This document shows, piece by piece, positions 6,927-14,913 of a stretch of DNA of 14,934 nucleotides (position 1 is its first letter; each line of letters opens with the position of its first letter). Under the pieces are notes generated by a model. The model searched no databases, was not told the origin of the DNA, and worked only from the letters and a program-made list of their open reading frames with translations. The stretch is from the NCBI GenBank assembly GCA_002427045.1, contig DIPO01000044.1, positions 30,803 through 45,736 on the forward strand, read 5' to 3'. The position numbers were made by a program, and so were the translations under genes. The DNA is from Firmicutes bacterium UBA5486 (lineage in GTDB: Bacteria; Bacillota; UBA4882; UBA10575).

Positions 6927-7355
6927 TTACTTTAAATACTCTTTATCAAAAGCTCTTGGTAAATACTCATCCAACCTGCCCACTTCTACCTTTCCCTGAA
7001 GGTTGCCCATAATCAGTGGCAGCTTAGGAGCAAATTCGGCTAGAAACTGCCGGCAAATTCCGCAAGGCGATCCTGGTTCCTCACTATCAGCAATTACTGC
7101 CAGGGCTAAAAACTGATCTTCTCCTTCTGATACAGCCTTAACAGCAGCTACGCGTTCAGCACAAATGGTAGCACCATACGAAACATTTTCAATATTAGCG
7201 CCCCGGAAAATCCGACCGCTACTGGTCAAAAGTGCTGCCCCCACCTGATATCCAGAATAAGGAGCATAGGCTTTCATTCTAGCTTCCTTCGCTTCTGCTA
7301 ATAGTTTTCTCTTTTGTTCTTCTGATATTTTGGATAAAATATCTTTTTCTTTCAT
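6927..7355 (-). CDS. cdd: Cytidine deaminase
   Basis: Cdd hydrolyses cytidine and deoxycytidine to uridine and deoxyuridine in pyrimidine salvage. The 142-residue protein is of the small homotetrameric class. It has the zinc-binding and catalytic motif TICAERVA (Cys65, Glu67) and PCGICRQ (Cys98, Cys101), as well as the substrate-binding stretches YAPYSGYQVGAAL and FRGANIENVSYG. I start at the ATG at 7355 because GGGGTG lies six bases upstream. A GTG three codons earlier is in frame but has no spaced ribosome site. It lies between dgkA and era, the usual Firmicutes position, with a 15-nt gap to dgkA. Confidence 0.96.
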   Translation of the reverse strand: MKEKDILSKISEEQKRKLLAEAKEARMKAYAPYSGYQVGAALLTSSGRIFRGANIENVSYGATICAERVAAVKAVSEGEDQFLALAVIADSEEPGSPCGICRQFLAEFAPKLPLIMGNLQGKVEVGRLDEYLPRAFDKEYLK

Positions 7356-7370
7356 CTTTTTCACCCCAAC

Positions 7371-8069
7371 TTATTGATAAAGTTGAAAAATAAGTATAGT
7401 AAGAAGAATTCCCAGAAGGCTACCGATAATTACTTCTAAAAGGCTGTGGATTTTACCTTCAACACGACTTTGAGCCACCATCAGACTGAGAACCAAGACA
7501 AAGCAAGCAACCACTCCGTCTTGACTAATCATAATAATAGCAGTTGCTAAGGCAAAAGCTACCGCTGCATGCCCACTGGGCATTCCACCCGAAAAGGGAC
7601 GGCCTGTCCTCGTATAAATCTTAAAAAGAATAACACTCGCAATAACAATACCCAAAGCAATAATCGTAATATGAGCTGGGGAGGTTCTAATATTTTCAAT
7701 CACCTTAGGTAAAGCCGGAGTCAATTTAGGAAAAAAGACAATATAGCCTGTAACCAAGGAGTTTATTGCAGCCAAAAGTACAGCTCCAGCTGCTACATCT
7801 TTCGCAATTGCCGCTAAAGGATGGTATTCCTTTGTAACCAAGTCAATAGTCACTTCTATTGCTGTATTTATTGCTTCTGCTAGCAGAACAAGAATAATCG
7901 AAAAAAAGACTAGCAATAGTTCGATTTTAGAAATGTGTAACCAGAGACTAGTAAATAAAACAAGAATGGTTATAAAAAAATGAATACGCATGTTTTTCTG
8001 CGTACGGTAACAGTATAACAACCCTTCAATAGCACAATTAAAACTCTCCGGTAGATTCTTATTCCGCAT
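7371..8069 (-). CDS. DgkA-type lipid kinase fused to a PAP2 phosphatase-like domain
   Basis: The N-terminal half (about residues 1-115) is an integral-membrane kinase of the diacylglycerol/undecaprenol kinase family, with EAINTAIEVTIDLV (65-78) and AAIAKDVAAGAVLL (86-99). The C-terminal half (about 130-232) is a PAP2 membrane phosphatase domain with Lys150 and Arg157-Pro158, PSGH (164-167), and SRVEGKIH (201-208). In the canonical third motif (SR-x5-H-x3-D) the last residue is Asp; here it is Glu212. Five or more hydrophobic segments indicate a polytopic membrane protein. Kinase and phosphatase in one chain suggest handling of undecaprenol phosphate or diacylglycerol, but the substrate is unproven. 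The ATG directly follows the ybeY stop (TAAATG). The dgkA position between ybeY and cdd is typical. Confidence 0.92.
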   Translation of the reverse strand: MRNKNLPESFNCAIEGLLYCYRTQKNMRIHFFITILVLFTSLWLHISKIELLLVFFSIILVLLAEAINTAIEVTIDLVTKEYHPLAAIAKDVAAGAVLLAAINSLVTGYIVFFPKLTPALPKVIENIRTSPAHITIIALGIVIASVILFKIYTRTGRPFSGGMPSGHAAVAFALATAIIMISQDGVVACFVLVLSLMVAQSRVEGKIHSLLEVIIGSLLGILLTILIFQLYQ

Positions 8070-8540
8070 TTAACGGCCCCATCCTCCCTTGGCTAAAAAC
8101 TCTTCTTCTTTCGCTCTCATCACTTTTCTTTCGGTTTCATTCTGGTGATCATAACCAAGAAGATGGAGTAAGCCGTGGGCGGCTAAATAATGTAATTCCC
8201 GTTCAAAAGTATGACCATAATCCTTAGCTTGTTCTTGAGCACGGGGTACACAGATTACAACATCACCGAGTAATTCCGGAGGCCTTGTCTCTTGATCGAA
8301 GAATTGTTCAGCAGGTTCCTCCCCTTCCTCCAAAGCAAAAGAGAGAACATCGGTGGGGGCATCAATTCCCCGGTAATCCCGATTTAGCTGCTGTATATAC
8401 TCATAATCTACCAGTGTTAACCCTACTTCTGCCTGCTCTCTTCCATGAGCTTTGAGAATAATCTCCCCCAGGGAAGAGAGCGAACTCATCGTCTGTTCGC
8501 TAATCTCTGGAAAATCGGGATTATTAATTATTACCCCCAT
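8070..8540 (-). CDS. ybeY: Endoribonuclease YbeY
   Basis: YbeY is a zinc-dependent RNase involved in 16S rRNA 3'-end maturation and ribosome quality control. The 156-residue protein carries the metal-binding motif HGLLHLLGYDH with His122, His126 and His132, preceded by the family stretches LNRDYRGIDAPTDVLSFAL and LLGDVVICVPRAQEQA. I place the start at the ATG at 8540 (MGVIINN), since GGAAG lies about seven bases upstream. The frame extends eight codons further without better support. The start overlaps the 3' end of yqfF by 17 nt, suggesting translational coupling. The stop is immediately followed by the dgkA start. Confidence 0.96.
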   Translation of the reverse strand: MGVIINNPDFPEISEQTMSSLSSLGEIILKAHGREQAEVGLTLVDYEYIQQLNRDYRGIDAPTDVLSFALEEGEEPAEQFFDQETRPPELLGDVVICVPRAQEQAKDYGHTFERELHYLAAHGLLHLLGYDHQNETERKVMRAKEEEFLAKGGWGR

Positions 8541-10764
8541 TATTCTTCTTCCTTTCCATTGCATCTACTTCCGGATATTCAATCCGATGATGAAAAATGC
8601 CGCCTAATACTTTTAAGAATGCAGTTTTAATCTTGTCTAAGTCACGTAAAGTAAGATTTGCTTCATCCAATTGCCCTGATTCTAATCTTTCTTTGAGAAT
8701 CTTATCTACAAGTGCCTCTAAACGGGCAGATGATGGTTTATTCATCGCTCTGGCAGCAGCCTCTACTGAATCAGCAAGCATTACCAGAGCTGCTTCTTTA
8801 GAACGAGGTTTGGGGCCGGGATAAGAAAAATCACTCTTTCTTATCGTCTCCTTTTCTTCCTCAAGATTATCCGAAGCTTTCTGGTAAAAGTATCGGACTA
8901 AATCAGTTCCATGATGCTGTTCAATAATATCAACAATACATTGAGGCACCCCATAACTCCTAGCTAGTTCCACCCCATCCCGGACATGGGAAGTAATAAT
9001 TAAAGTACTTAAATTAGGAGAAATTTTCTCATGAGGATTATCATTAGCAATCTGGTTTTCCACAAAAAAGTATGGCCTTCGTAATTTACCTATATCATGG
9101 TAGTAAGAACCAACTCTGACCAGTAGACTATCGGCATTAATTACATCAGCAGCCGCTTCTGCCAGATTCCCCACAATAATACTATGGTGGTACGTCCCAG
9201 GTGCTTCAATCAATAGACGCTTCAGTAATGGCAGATTGGGATTTGCCAACTCCAAAATGCTTAAGGGTGAAGTCAACCCAAAAAGGTGTTCCAGAAAAGG
9301 CAGAAACCCGTTAGCCAATGCCGTAGAAAGAATCCCGTTAAACCCGGCAACGATCGCAAACCCCAATTGAGTCCCTAATCTTTTAGCACCAAAAAGAAAC
9401 CCAATCGTGACAACGGTAAATAGATTGATTCCTGATAGTATTAACCCCATCCGGATCATTTCTTTTCTCTGTGTTATATTGATCATACTATAAATCGAAG
9501 CTGTCCCACTAATAAAGTAAAAGACTGTTATGGCAAGATTAAAATCTAGAATTACACCAATTAGCAAGCTGAGTATGGTAGTAGCTACCCAGGCGACTTG
9601 TGGATCGCTCAGGAAAGATAGGACTATTCCCGCAAACGAAATCGGAATCAGATACTCTATCCATTCTAAATTCATAAGGCTCATGGCCTTAGCTACTGCC
9701 AGAACTACCAGTGCAACCAAAGCTAAAAGATAAAGCTGGCGTTCTTCTTTCAAAAATTCGCGTTTAAAATAATAGATGTAAAACAGACAGATCCCCATCA
9801 ATATTAAAGAAAATATTGTTAAACTAAAGAAGATAATTACCCGGTTTCCCCGATTTTCAATTAAAGCAAGATCCCGAAGAATCTGGATATGCTCATTAGT
9901 AACAATATCCCCTTCCCGGAGTATTAAGTTTCCTCTTTCAATCTTGACCGGAATTACCTTTTTTCTTGCTTCCTCTTGTAATTGCCTGATCTTCTGTTCA
10001 TCCCTGGTTAAATTAGAAAAAAGCATTTCCGTCAAAATATTCTGAATCAACTGCTTATCCTGGGGTAAAATAAGAAACTCTTCATCATTAATATACTGGG
10101 CAAGATTAGTTCTAATCATATTTAGATTTTGTGGGCTAATCTTCTCCTCAGTCTCCAGGAATACATAGACCTGACGGCAACTTTTTTTCATCCGGTCATA
10201 ATCTTCAGCCGGTAAGGTTAGAACCTCTTTCAGCGTTTCTAAAGGAAAATCAATATACTTCTCATCAATACTTATTAGTTTCTGACGGGTTGCCAATAAA
10301 AACTGTTCCGAGGGAGTCTCTTCAGTACCCCCCTGAATACTTTGGAGTTCTTCTCTTTCTTGATCAAAGACAGTAAAAACTGTGTTAAACGTATTGCCCG
10401 CTTTTACTCCCGCCTCGATACTAATCATCTGATACTCTGGTTTGTTTTTTGCTTCCTCCACTGCCCGATCAGCAGCCTGATTCATTAATTCCTTAGTCTT
10501 TTCTGTATTAACAACGGTTCGAGATGCTCTAATATCTTCTCCAATATAAGGTTCTCCCAGTTGAACATTGATTATCTGAGGAACTAAATCGATCTGAAGA
10601 ATAGCTACTAAAGCTATGAAACTAGTAAATATTAAAATTCTTTCTCGTATAACTTTACGGGAAAAAAACCGTCGTAATAATAATAAATTGGAGCTAAAAC
10701 TCCTTTTTTTTCTATTCTTTTTCATTAAATTTTTCTCTGGGAGGTTAAAATCCTTATTTCCCAT
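8524..10764 (-). CDS. Seven-transmembrane HD-domain phosphohydrolase (PgpH/YqfF family)
   Basis: This matches the 7TMR-HD family (YqfF in Bacillus, PgpH in Listeria), whose HD domain degrades cyclic di-AMP to pApA. The 746-residue protein begins with a basic cytoplasmic tail and one membrane helix (about 42-62). A large extracytoplasmic domain reaches to about 305, then a run of hydrophobic segments to about 500, then a cytoplasmic HD domain. The HD residues visible are His526-His527 (HHSIIVGNLAEAA), His556-Asp557 in YYHDIGK, ITSHVRDG and EQHHG near residue 625. The ATG at 10764 is preceded by AAGGAGG seven bases away. Gene order phoH-yqfF-ybeY is conserved in Firmicutes. The specific c-di-AMP activity is inferred from the family. 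Confidence 0.94.
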   Translation of the reverse strand: MGNKDFNLPEKNLMKKNRKKRSFSSNLLLLRRFFSRKVIRERILIFTSFIALVAILQIDLVPQIINVQLGEPYIGEDIRASRTVVNTEKTKELMNQAADRAVEEAKNKPEYQMISIEAGVKAGNTFNTVFTVFDQEREELQSIQGGTEETPSEQFLLATRQKLISIDEKYIDFPLETLKEVLTLPAEDYDRMKKSCRQVYVFLETEEKISPQNLNMIRTNLAQYINDEEFLILPQDKQLIQNILTEMLFSNLTRDEQKIRQLQEEARKKVIPVKIERGNLILREGDIVTNEHIQILRDLALIENRGNRVIIFFSLTIFSLILMGICLFYIYYFKREFLKEERQLYLLALVALVVLAVAKAMSLMNLEWIEYLIPISFAGIVLSFLSDPQVAWVATTILSLLIGVILDFNLAITVFYFISGTASIYSMINITQRKEMIRMGLILSGINLFTVVTIGFLFGAKRLGTQLGFAIVAGFNGILSTALANGFLPFLEHLFGLTSPLSILELANPNLPLLKRLLIEAPGTYHHSIIVGNLAEAAADVINADSLLVRVGSYYHDIGKLRRPYFFVENQIANDNPHEKISPNLSTLIITSHVRDGVELARSYGVPQCIVDIIEQHHGTDLVRYFYQKASDNLEEEKETIRKSDFSYPGPKPRSKEAALVMLADSVEAAARAMNKPSSARLEALVDKILKERLESGQLDEANLTLRDLDKIKTAFLKVLGGIFHHRIEYPEVDAMERKKNNGGNN

Positions 10765-10800
10765 ATCTAGGCCTCCTTCATACTAAGAGCCTTTTCCTCC

Positions 10801-11763
10801 TCACTTCTTTTCATATTTTTCATATGCCCGAATTATTTTTTGCACCATTTCATGACGAACCACATCCTTATAACCAAGATAAACAAGGGCAATCCCCGAT
10901 ACATCCTTAAGAACTTCCGCGGCTTCTACCAAACCGGAGACTTGTCCTTTTGGTAAATCTATTTGTGTAATATCTCCTGTAATTACTACCTTAGAGCCCC
11001 ATCCCATTCTCGTAAGAAACATTTTCATCTGTTCAGTTGTGGTGTTTTGTGCTTCATCTAAGATTACAAAAGAATCATCCAAAGTACGTCCACGCATATA
11101 AGCCAATGGTGCGATCTCAATGATTCTACGTTCCACATAACGTTGGTAGAGATCCGCCCCTAAAATATCGAACAAAGCATCAGTTAAGGGTCTTAAATAC
11201 GGATCCACTTTATCCTGCAGATCTCCAGGTAAAAACCCAAGCTTTTCTCCGGCTTCCACTGCCGGACGGGTTAAAACCAATCTGTTTACTTGCTTGCTCT
11301 GTAAAGCTGCAACCGCCATCGCTACTGCTAAATAAGTTTTACCGGTTCCGGCAGGGCCAATGCCAAAAGTAATACCATGATTTCTAATGGCTTCAATATA
11401 TCTTTTCTGTCCTAAGGTACGAGGAGAAATCCGTTTACCCCGATTGGTTACTTGGATTGGGCGTGCTGAAAAAGTGGTATCCTTAACCTCATCCTCATCT
11501 CCCCGCTCCAATATATCTAATATATATCTAATCTCAGAAGGCCCAAGTATAACTCCTTTTTCTACTTGATCTCGTAATTTTTCTAAAACATCCAGGGCTT
11601 CTGTTACATGTTCATCCTTACCTGAAAGAAATATTGTACTGCCCCGGGCTGTAAGTTCCACTCCCAAAGCTTTGGAGAGTTCTTTAAGATTTTGGTCATA
11701 TTGTCCAAAAAGAATCGGTGCAATTTCCGGATCAATGTCTAAAGCTATTTCCGAATGATTCAA
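10801..11763 (-). CDS. phoH: PhoH-like ATPase
   Basis: PhoH-family proteins are cytoplasmic P-loop ATPases with a helicase-like core, often placed beside ybeY and thought to act in RNA metabolism; the precise role is not settled. The 320-residue protein has an N-terminal KH-like region (about 1-70), then Walker A GPAGTGKT (136-143), LTRPAVEAGEKLGFLPGD, Walker B VILDEAQN (233-240) and ITGDITQIDLP. Length is typical for the PhoH1/YlaK-YqfG class. The start at 11763 is a TTG with AGGAGG some thirteen bases upstream, a rather long spacing, and no better in-frame start lies nearby. Only two bases separate it from the yqfD stop, so translation is probably coupled. Confidence 0.95.
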   Translation of the reverse strand: MNHSEIALDIDPEIAPILFGQYDQNLKELSKALGVELTARGSTIFLSGKDEHVTEALDVLEKLRDQVEKGVILGPSEIRYILDILERGDEDEVKDTTFSARPIQVTNRGKRISPRTLGQKRYIEAIRNHGITFGIGPAGTGKTYLAVAMAVAALQSKQVNRLVLTRPAVEAGEKLGFLPGDLQDKVDPYLRPLTDALFDILGADLYQRYVERRIIEIAPLAYMRGRTLDDSFVILDEAQNTTTEQMKMFLTRMGWGSKVVITGDITQIDLPKGQVSGLVEAAEVLKDVSGIALVYLGYKDVVRHEMVQKIIRAYEKYEKK

Positions 11764-11765
11764 AC

Positions 11766-12974
11766 TTAATTCTGCTCCTCCTTCAAACCAGGTTTAGCTA
11801 TATTTTCCAATGTCTCCACTACCAGACGATACCAGAGGACCTCCTTTTTTACTTCCCATTCTTCTTCACTTTTCATTGGTTTCAAACCCGTTGGAAGTAA
11901 AAAAGTAATTTTTTCGTTCCCTGCAATCCTAGCCTTATTTAAGGCCATCGCAGTGGGGATCTGCCTTTTACCCCAATTTGCTGTCTGATATATATCCTTT
12001 ATTAGTTCTATTAAACTAGACTTATTCCTTCCTCTAAATAAAGTCTTTCTGTAACGCTCCTGTTGATACCTGCCGGTTATTTTCCCTAAAGAAAAGAAAG
12101 GAATTATTTGATTTCGAATTTTTATGCTATAGACTATTCTTTGTTCTGATGTTAGATCGGGATTATAAACCTCCAGCGGTTCCTCGATAATAACTTCGTA
12201 CCAAACTCTGGCAATTACTTCCCCTTCTGCCCTTATTTTTTTTGTCTCGATATTCCCATCAAGATGCTGTAAAAATTTTTCCCCTAACACTAAAATATCC
12301 CCTCGGGATACAGTATCACCCTCTTTAACCAAAGGAGTACCATCAATCAGTAAGATTTTTGTAATTAGCCCATCTTTAGCAGCAACCAGACTTGTAACCT
12401 CTTCTTTAGTAGTAGGTGGTAAAGTCTTTTCCACCACGGTAACCAGTGAGACCACTCCCTTAAGCTCTATCGAAACCCATACTGTATCTGAAAGGCGAAT
12501 CCTTAATTCCTTAATAAACCAGTCACGCTTTTTCTCTATTTTACTTCGTAACATCCCGGGAGAAAGCCCCAGTTCGGAAAGCTCCTTAAGAACCAAACCT
12601 TTCTCCAGTTCTTGAACTCCTTGTATTTCAATAAACCAGATAAATGAAGATAATATATAGAGCGTAATCACAAACAGAGCCATCCCCAAAAGCCAGCCTT
12701 TTTTCTTCCCTACTTTTTTATAGAGAAACGGCCACCCGCTCTTCTGTAATATTCTCCCGCTAGTTCCGGTTTTCCTGAAATAAGGACGGAGAATACGATA
12801 ATCTTCTGCTTTTACTTTTAATATAATAAACTTCGGCGTCTTTCTTTTTACATCCCAAAAGGTAATCCCCTTATTAAGAGCGTAATTAAGTAGTTTTTCT
12901 CCATTATAACCCTTAATCATAACAACAAGATAGCCCTGGAAAAAAGCTAAAATTCTCCGGGAGCTCAACATCAT
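11766..12974 (-). CDS. yqfD: Sporulation protein YqfD
   Basis: YqfD is a membrane-anchored sporulation protein transcribed with yqfC in endospore formers; in Bacillus subtilis the pair is under sigma-E in the mother cell. The 402-residue protein has an N-terminal domain containing RGYL-like FQGYLVVMIKG (12-22). A basic linker and one transmembrane helix at about 93-115 follow, then a long extracytoplasmic region with LGLSPGM, a KEGDTVSRGDILVLGE turn-rich stretch and YNPDLTSEQRIVY. The ATG at 12974 overlaps the yqfC stop by four bases (ATGA). The molecular role is unknown; the assignment rests on domain pattern and synteny. Confidence 0.93.
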   Translation of the reverse strand: MMLSSRRILAFFQGYLVVMIKGYNGEKLLNYALNKGITFWDVKRKTPKFIILKVKAEDYRILRPYFRKTGTSGRILQKSGWPFLYKKVGKKKGWLLGMALFVITLYILSSFIWFIEIQGVQELEKGLVLKELSELGLSPGMLRSKIEKKRDWFIKELRIRLSDTVWVSIELKGVVSLVTVVEKTLPPTTKEEVTSLVAAKDGLITKILLIDGTPLVKEGDTVSRGDILVLGEKFLQHLDGNIETKKIRAEGEVIARVWYEVIIEEPLEVYNPDLTSEQRIVYSIKIRNQIIPFFSLGKITGRYQQERYRKTLFRGRNKSSLIELIKDIYQTANWGKRQIPTAMALNKARIAGNEKITFLLPTGLKPMKSEEEWEVKKEVLWYRLVVETLENIAKPGLKEEQN

Positions 12975-13264
12975 TCTTCACGCTCCACCCATTCTAATTT
13001 ACTGAGCTCTCCTTCTAACATAATCTCTTCTTTCGTAATCAACAATAAATTTAGGTTTTTTCCAGTAGCTTTTACCTCTCCTACAGGTGTATCTATCCGC
13101 ACTACTTCATTGGTATACTCGATTATCCCCCGGTGATTTTCTAAAAACAAACGCTGGTTTCCCATTAAAACCAGACGGGGTAGATCTAAAAGCACATCGG
13201 ATGGTAACTCCAAAAGGTCGGCAATTTTAGCTTTAAATTTCTGTTTCTTCTCCACTCTTCCCAT
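12971..13264 (-). CDS. yqfC: Sporulation protein YqfC (YabP/YqfC family)
   Basis: This 97-residue soluble protein belongs to the YabP/YqfC family, found only in spore-forming Firmicutes. The visible family pattern is LELPSDVLLDLPRLVLMGNQRLFLENHRGI (about 18-47) followed by VRIDTPVGEVKATGKNL and ITKEEIMLEGEL. The ATG at 13264 has GGAAGGATGGT in front of it. It overlaps yqfD by four bases. A terminator-like hairpin with a T run ends only about 18 nt before the start codon, so this gene must be expressed by readthrough or from a promoter inside or just above that hairpin. I could not identify a convincing sigma-E promoter. Confidence 0.93.
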   Translation of the reverse strand: MGRVEKKQKFKAKIADLLELPSDVLLDLPRLVLMGNQRLFLENHRGIIEYTNEVVRIDTPVGEVKATGKNLNLLLITKEEIMLEGELSKLEWVEREE

Positions 13265-13282
13265 ACCATCCTTCCCGTAAAT

Positions 13283-13326
13283 AAAAAAAATCCACCTGCT
13301 TTTACAAAATTATGCATCAGAGGTGG
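13283..13326 (-). terminator. Terminator-like hairpin in the yqfC leader
   Basis: On the minus strand CCACCT (13326-13321) pairs with AGGTGG (13297-13292) across a 23-nt loop. An uninterrupted run of T (13290-13283) follows after one base. The stem is short but the T run is strong. It could end cca transcription or act as an attenuator for the yqfC operon, since the yqfC start codon is only about 18 nt further on. Confidence 0.5.
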
Positions 13327-13343
13327 GAAAAATGAGAAGTATA

Positions 13344-13494
13344 TGAGGGAATTGCATAATTACCTCAAGGGTGATTTGACCACAATATATAGTGTTTATC
13401 TTTTATTCAAGGTAATTGTCTGATATTAGAGAATTACTAGTGGAACTAACAATATATTGTGGTCAAATTTAAAATAATTGAATTATGCAATTCC
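13344..13494. repeat. Nested palindromic element (family B ends, shared core) between cca and yqfC
   Basis: The outer ends GGAATTGCATAATT (13348-13361) and AATTATGCAATTCC (13481-13494) are a 14-bp perfect inverted repeat. Nested inside is a 17-bp perfect inverted repeat, ATTTGACCACAATATAT (13374-13390) with its complement at 13452-13468. The left end also forms its own hairpin, TGAGG (13344-13348) with CCTCA (13363-13367). The inner core shares ACAATATATAGTGTT and CAATATATTGTG exactly with the family A repeat at 2373-2417. No coding potential is seen. The element fills most of the 254-bp gap 13265-13518. Confidence 0.85.
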
Positions 13495-13518
13495 TTAATA
13501 TAGCTATTCCTTCTATGA

Positions 13519-14856
13519 TTAGCAATTTTTTTCGAGATAATCCAGCAGTATCTCCCTTTTATTACGTTTGGGATCTTCAATTACCCACCGAAAAACCTCC
13601 TGTAAAACTTCTCCAACCTTAGGACCCGGTGAAAGAGAGAGCAGCTCCATTACATCATGCCCATTTATTGCCAAGTCTCTTAAAGAAAAAACCGTCTCAC
13701 CGGTAAGTAAAGCCTCAATCCGTAAGGCAAAAGAAGAAAGCCCCTCCAGAGTCAAATGAACAGCACCACCAGTACCAACAATATCTGCTCTTCTTAATTC
13801 TAATAAATCTTTGATATTCTCTCTTCCTACTCTAATGACTAAGCGACGTAAAGCAGCATCAGAGACCGCGGGATTGCATGAAAACATGTGCCAGCGGATT
13901 AAGTTTGACACTTTTTTACCAAAGCTACTTGCATACCGTAACCGTTCTAATATCCCGGCAGCCAACTGCTCTCCAACCTTTTCATGGCCATAGTAATGAA
14001 TCTCCCCTTCCACCTGAACTTTAGAACTTACTTTTCCTAGGTCATGAAGCAAAGCAGCCCAACGTAGTTCAGGAAGAGGCTTAATCGCCTGGGTAGTTGC
14101 GACTAAATGTTGAAACAGCCGGTTTTCCTCCCGGAGTACCGGAATAAACTCCGGAATAATAGTGGTAAGTAACGAAGTTCTAGCCATTCCGGTTAGCCCT
14201 CTTTCCGGAAAAGAAGAACTCAGTAATTTCGTAAGTTCCTCTCCAATCCGTTCCCCACTTATTCTTTTTATTTCTAAAGGATTAATCCCCTTTTCTGTCC
14301 GGCGTTCTCCCCGAAACCCCAGAGTTGATTGGAACCGAAAAAATCTTAACATCCGTAAAGCATCTTCTTGAAACCGTAGTCTGGGTTCGCCCACTGTTCT
14401 AATTATTCGGCGTTTTAAATCCCGTCTTCCACCAAAGGGATCAATTATTCTTCGCCTTAAAGGATCAATTGCTATCGCATTTATTGTAAAATCACGACGG
14501 GAAAGATCCACTAAAAGAGAGGTAGTAAACTCCACCCAGTCCGGGTGCCTCCCATCCGTATAAGCACCTTCCCGCCGGAAAGTTGTTACTTCGACCGTAA
14601 AGTCTTTAATCACTACCAAAACAGTGCCAAACTTTTCACCCACTAGAATAGTCTTAGCAAAAATTTCTTTTATTCTCTCCGGAGAAGCATTAGTACTTAA
14701 ATCCCAATCGGTAGGAACTTTAGATAGCAGCAGATCCCGAGGTGCCCCACCTACAAGATAAGCCTCATAACCATGTTCTTGTAACCTTGTAAGCACAAAG
14801 ATCACCTCAGTAGGGATCACCCGCCATAGTTTTTCCCACCATCTATATCTAAGCAC
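13519..14856 (-). CDS. cca: CCA tRNA nucleotidyltransferase with HD domain
   Basis: This enzyme adds or repairs the CCA end of tRNAs and belongs to the class II nucleotidyltransferases, which also include bacterial poly(A) polymerase. The 445-residue protein has YLVGGAPRDLLL (33-44) and the metal-binding Asp50 and Asp52 in TDWDLSTNA. RRDFTINAIA (120-129), the IDPFGGRRDL region and EDALRMLRFFRF (164-175) follow. A C-terminal HD domain contains LLHDLGK (His271-Asp272), the acidic-basic pattern seen in CCA enzymes of many Firmicutes. The start is a GTG at 14856 with AGGAGG seven bases upstream. CCA addition rather than A addition alone is the likelier activity, but the two are hard to separate by sequence. 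Confidence 0.93.
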   Translation of the reverse strand: MLRYRWWEKLWRVIPTEVIFVLTRLQEHGYEAYLVGGAPRDLLLSKVPTDWDLSTNASPERIKEIFAKTILVGEKFGTVLVVIKDFTVEVTTFRREGAYTDGRHPDWVEFTTSLLVDLSRRDFTINAIAIDPLRRRIIDPFGGRRDLKRRIIRTVGEPRLRFQEDALRMLRFFRFQSTLGFRGERRTEKGINPLEIKRISGERIGEELTKLLSSSFPERGLTGMARTSLLTTIIPEFIPVLREENRLFQHLVATTQAIKPLPELRWAALLHDLGKVSSKVQVEGEIHYYGHEKVGEQLAAGILERLRYASSFGKKVSNLIRWHMFSCNPAVSDAALRRLVIRVGRENIKDLLELRRADIVGTGGAVHLTLEGLSSFALRIEALLTGETVFSLRDLAINGHDVMELLSLSPGPKVGEVLQEVFRWVIEDPKRNKREILLDYLEKNC

Positions 14857-14913
14857 GTTCCTTCCTCCTACTTCGAATAAAAGATAAACATAATTTGTTC
14901 ATGCCAGCTGCCT

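Noticed and set aside
9530..9733. Plus-strand frame within the membrane region of the HD-domain protein
   Set aside because: It is antisense to transmembrane codons; such frames are common opposite hydrophobic coding sequence.
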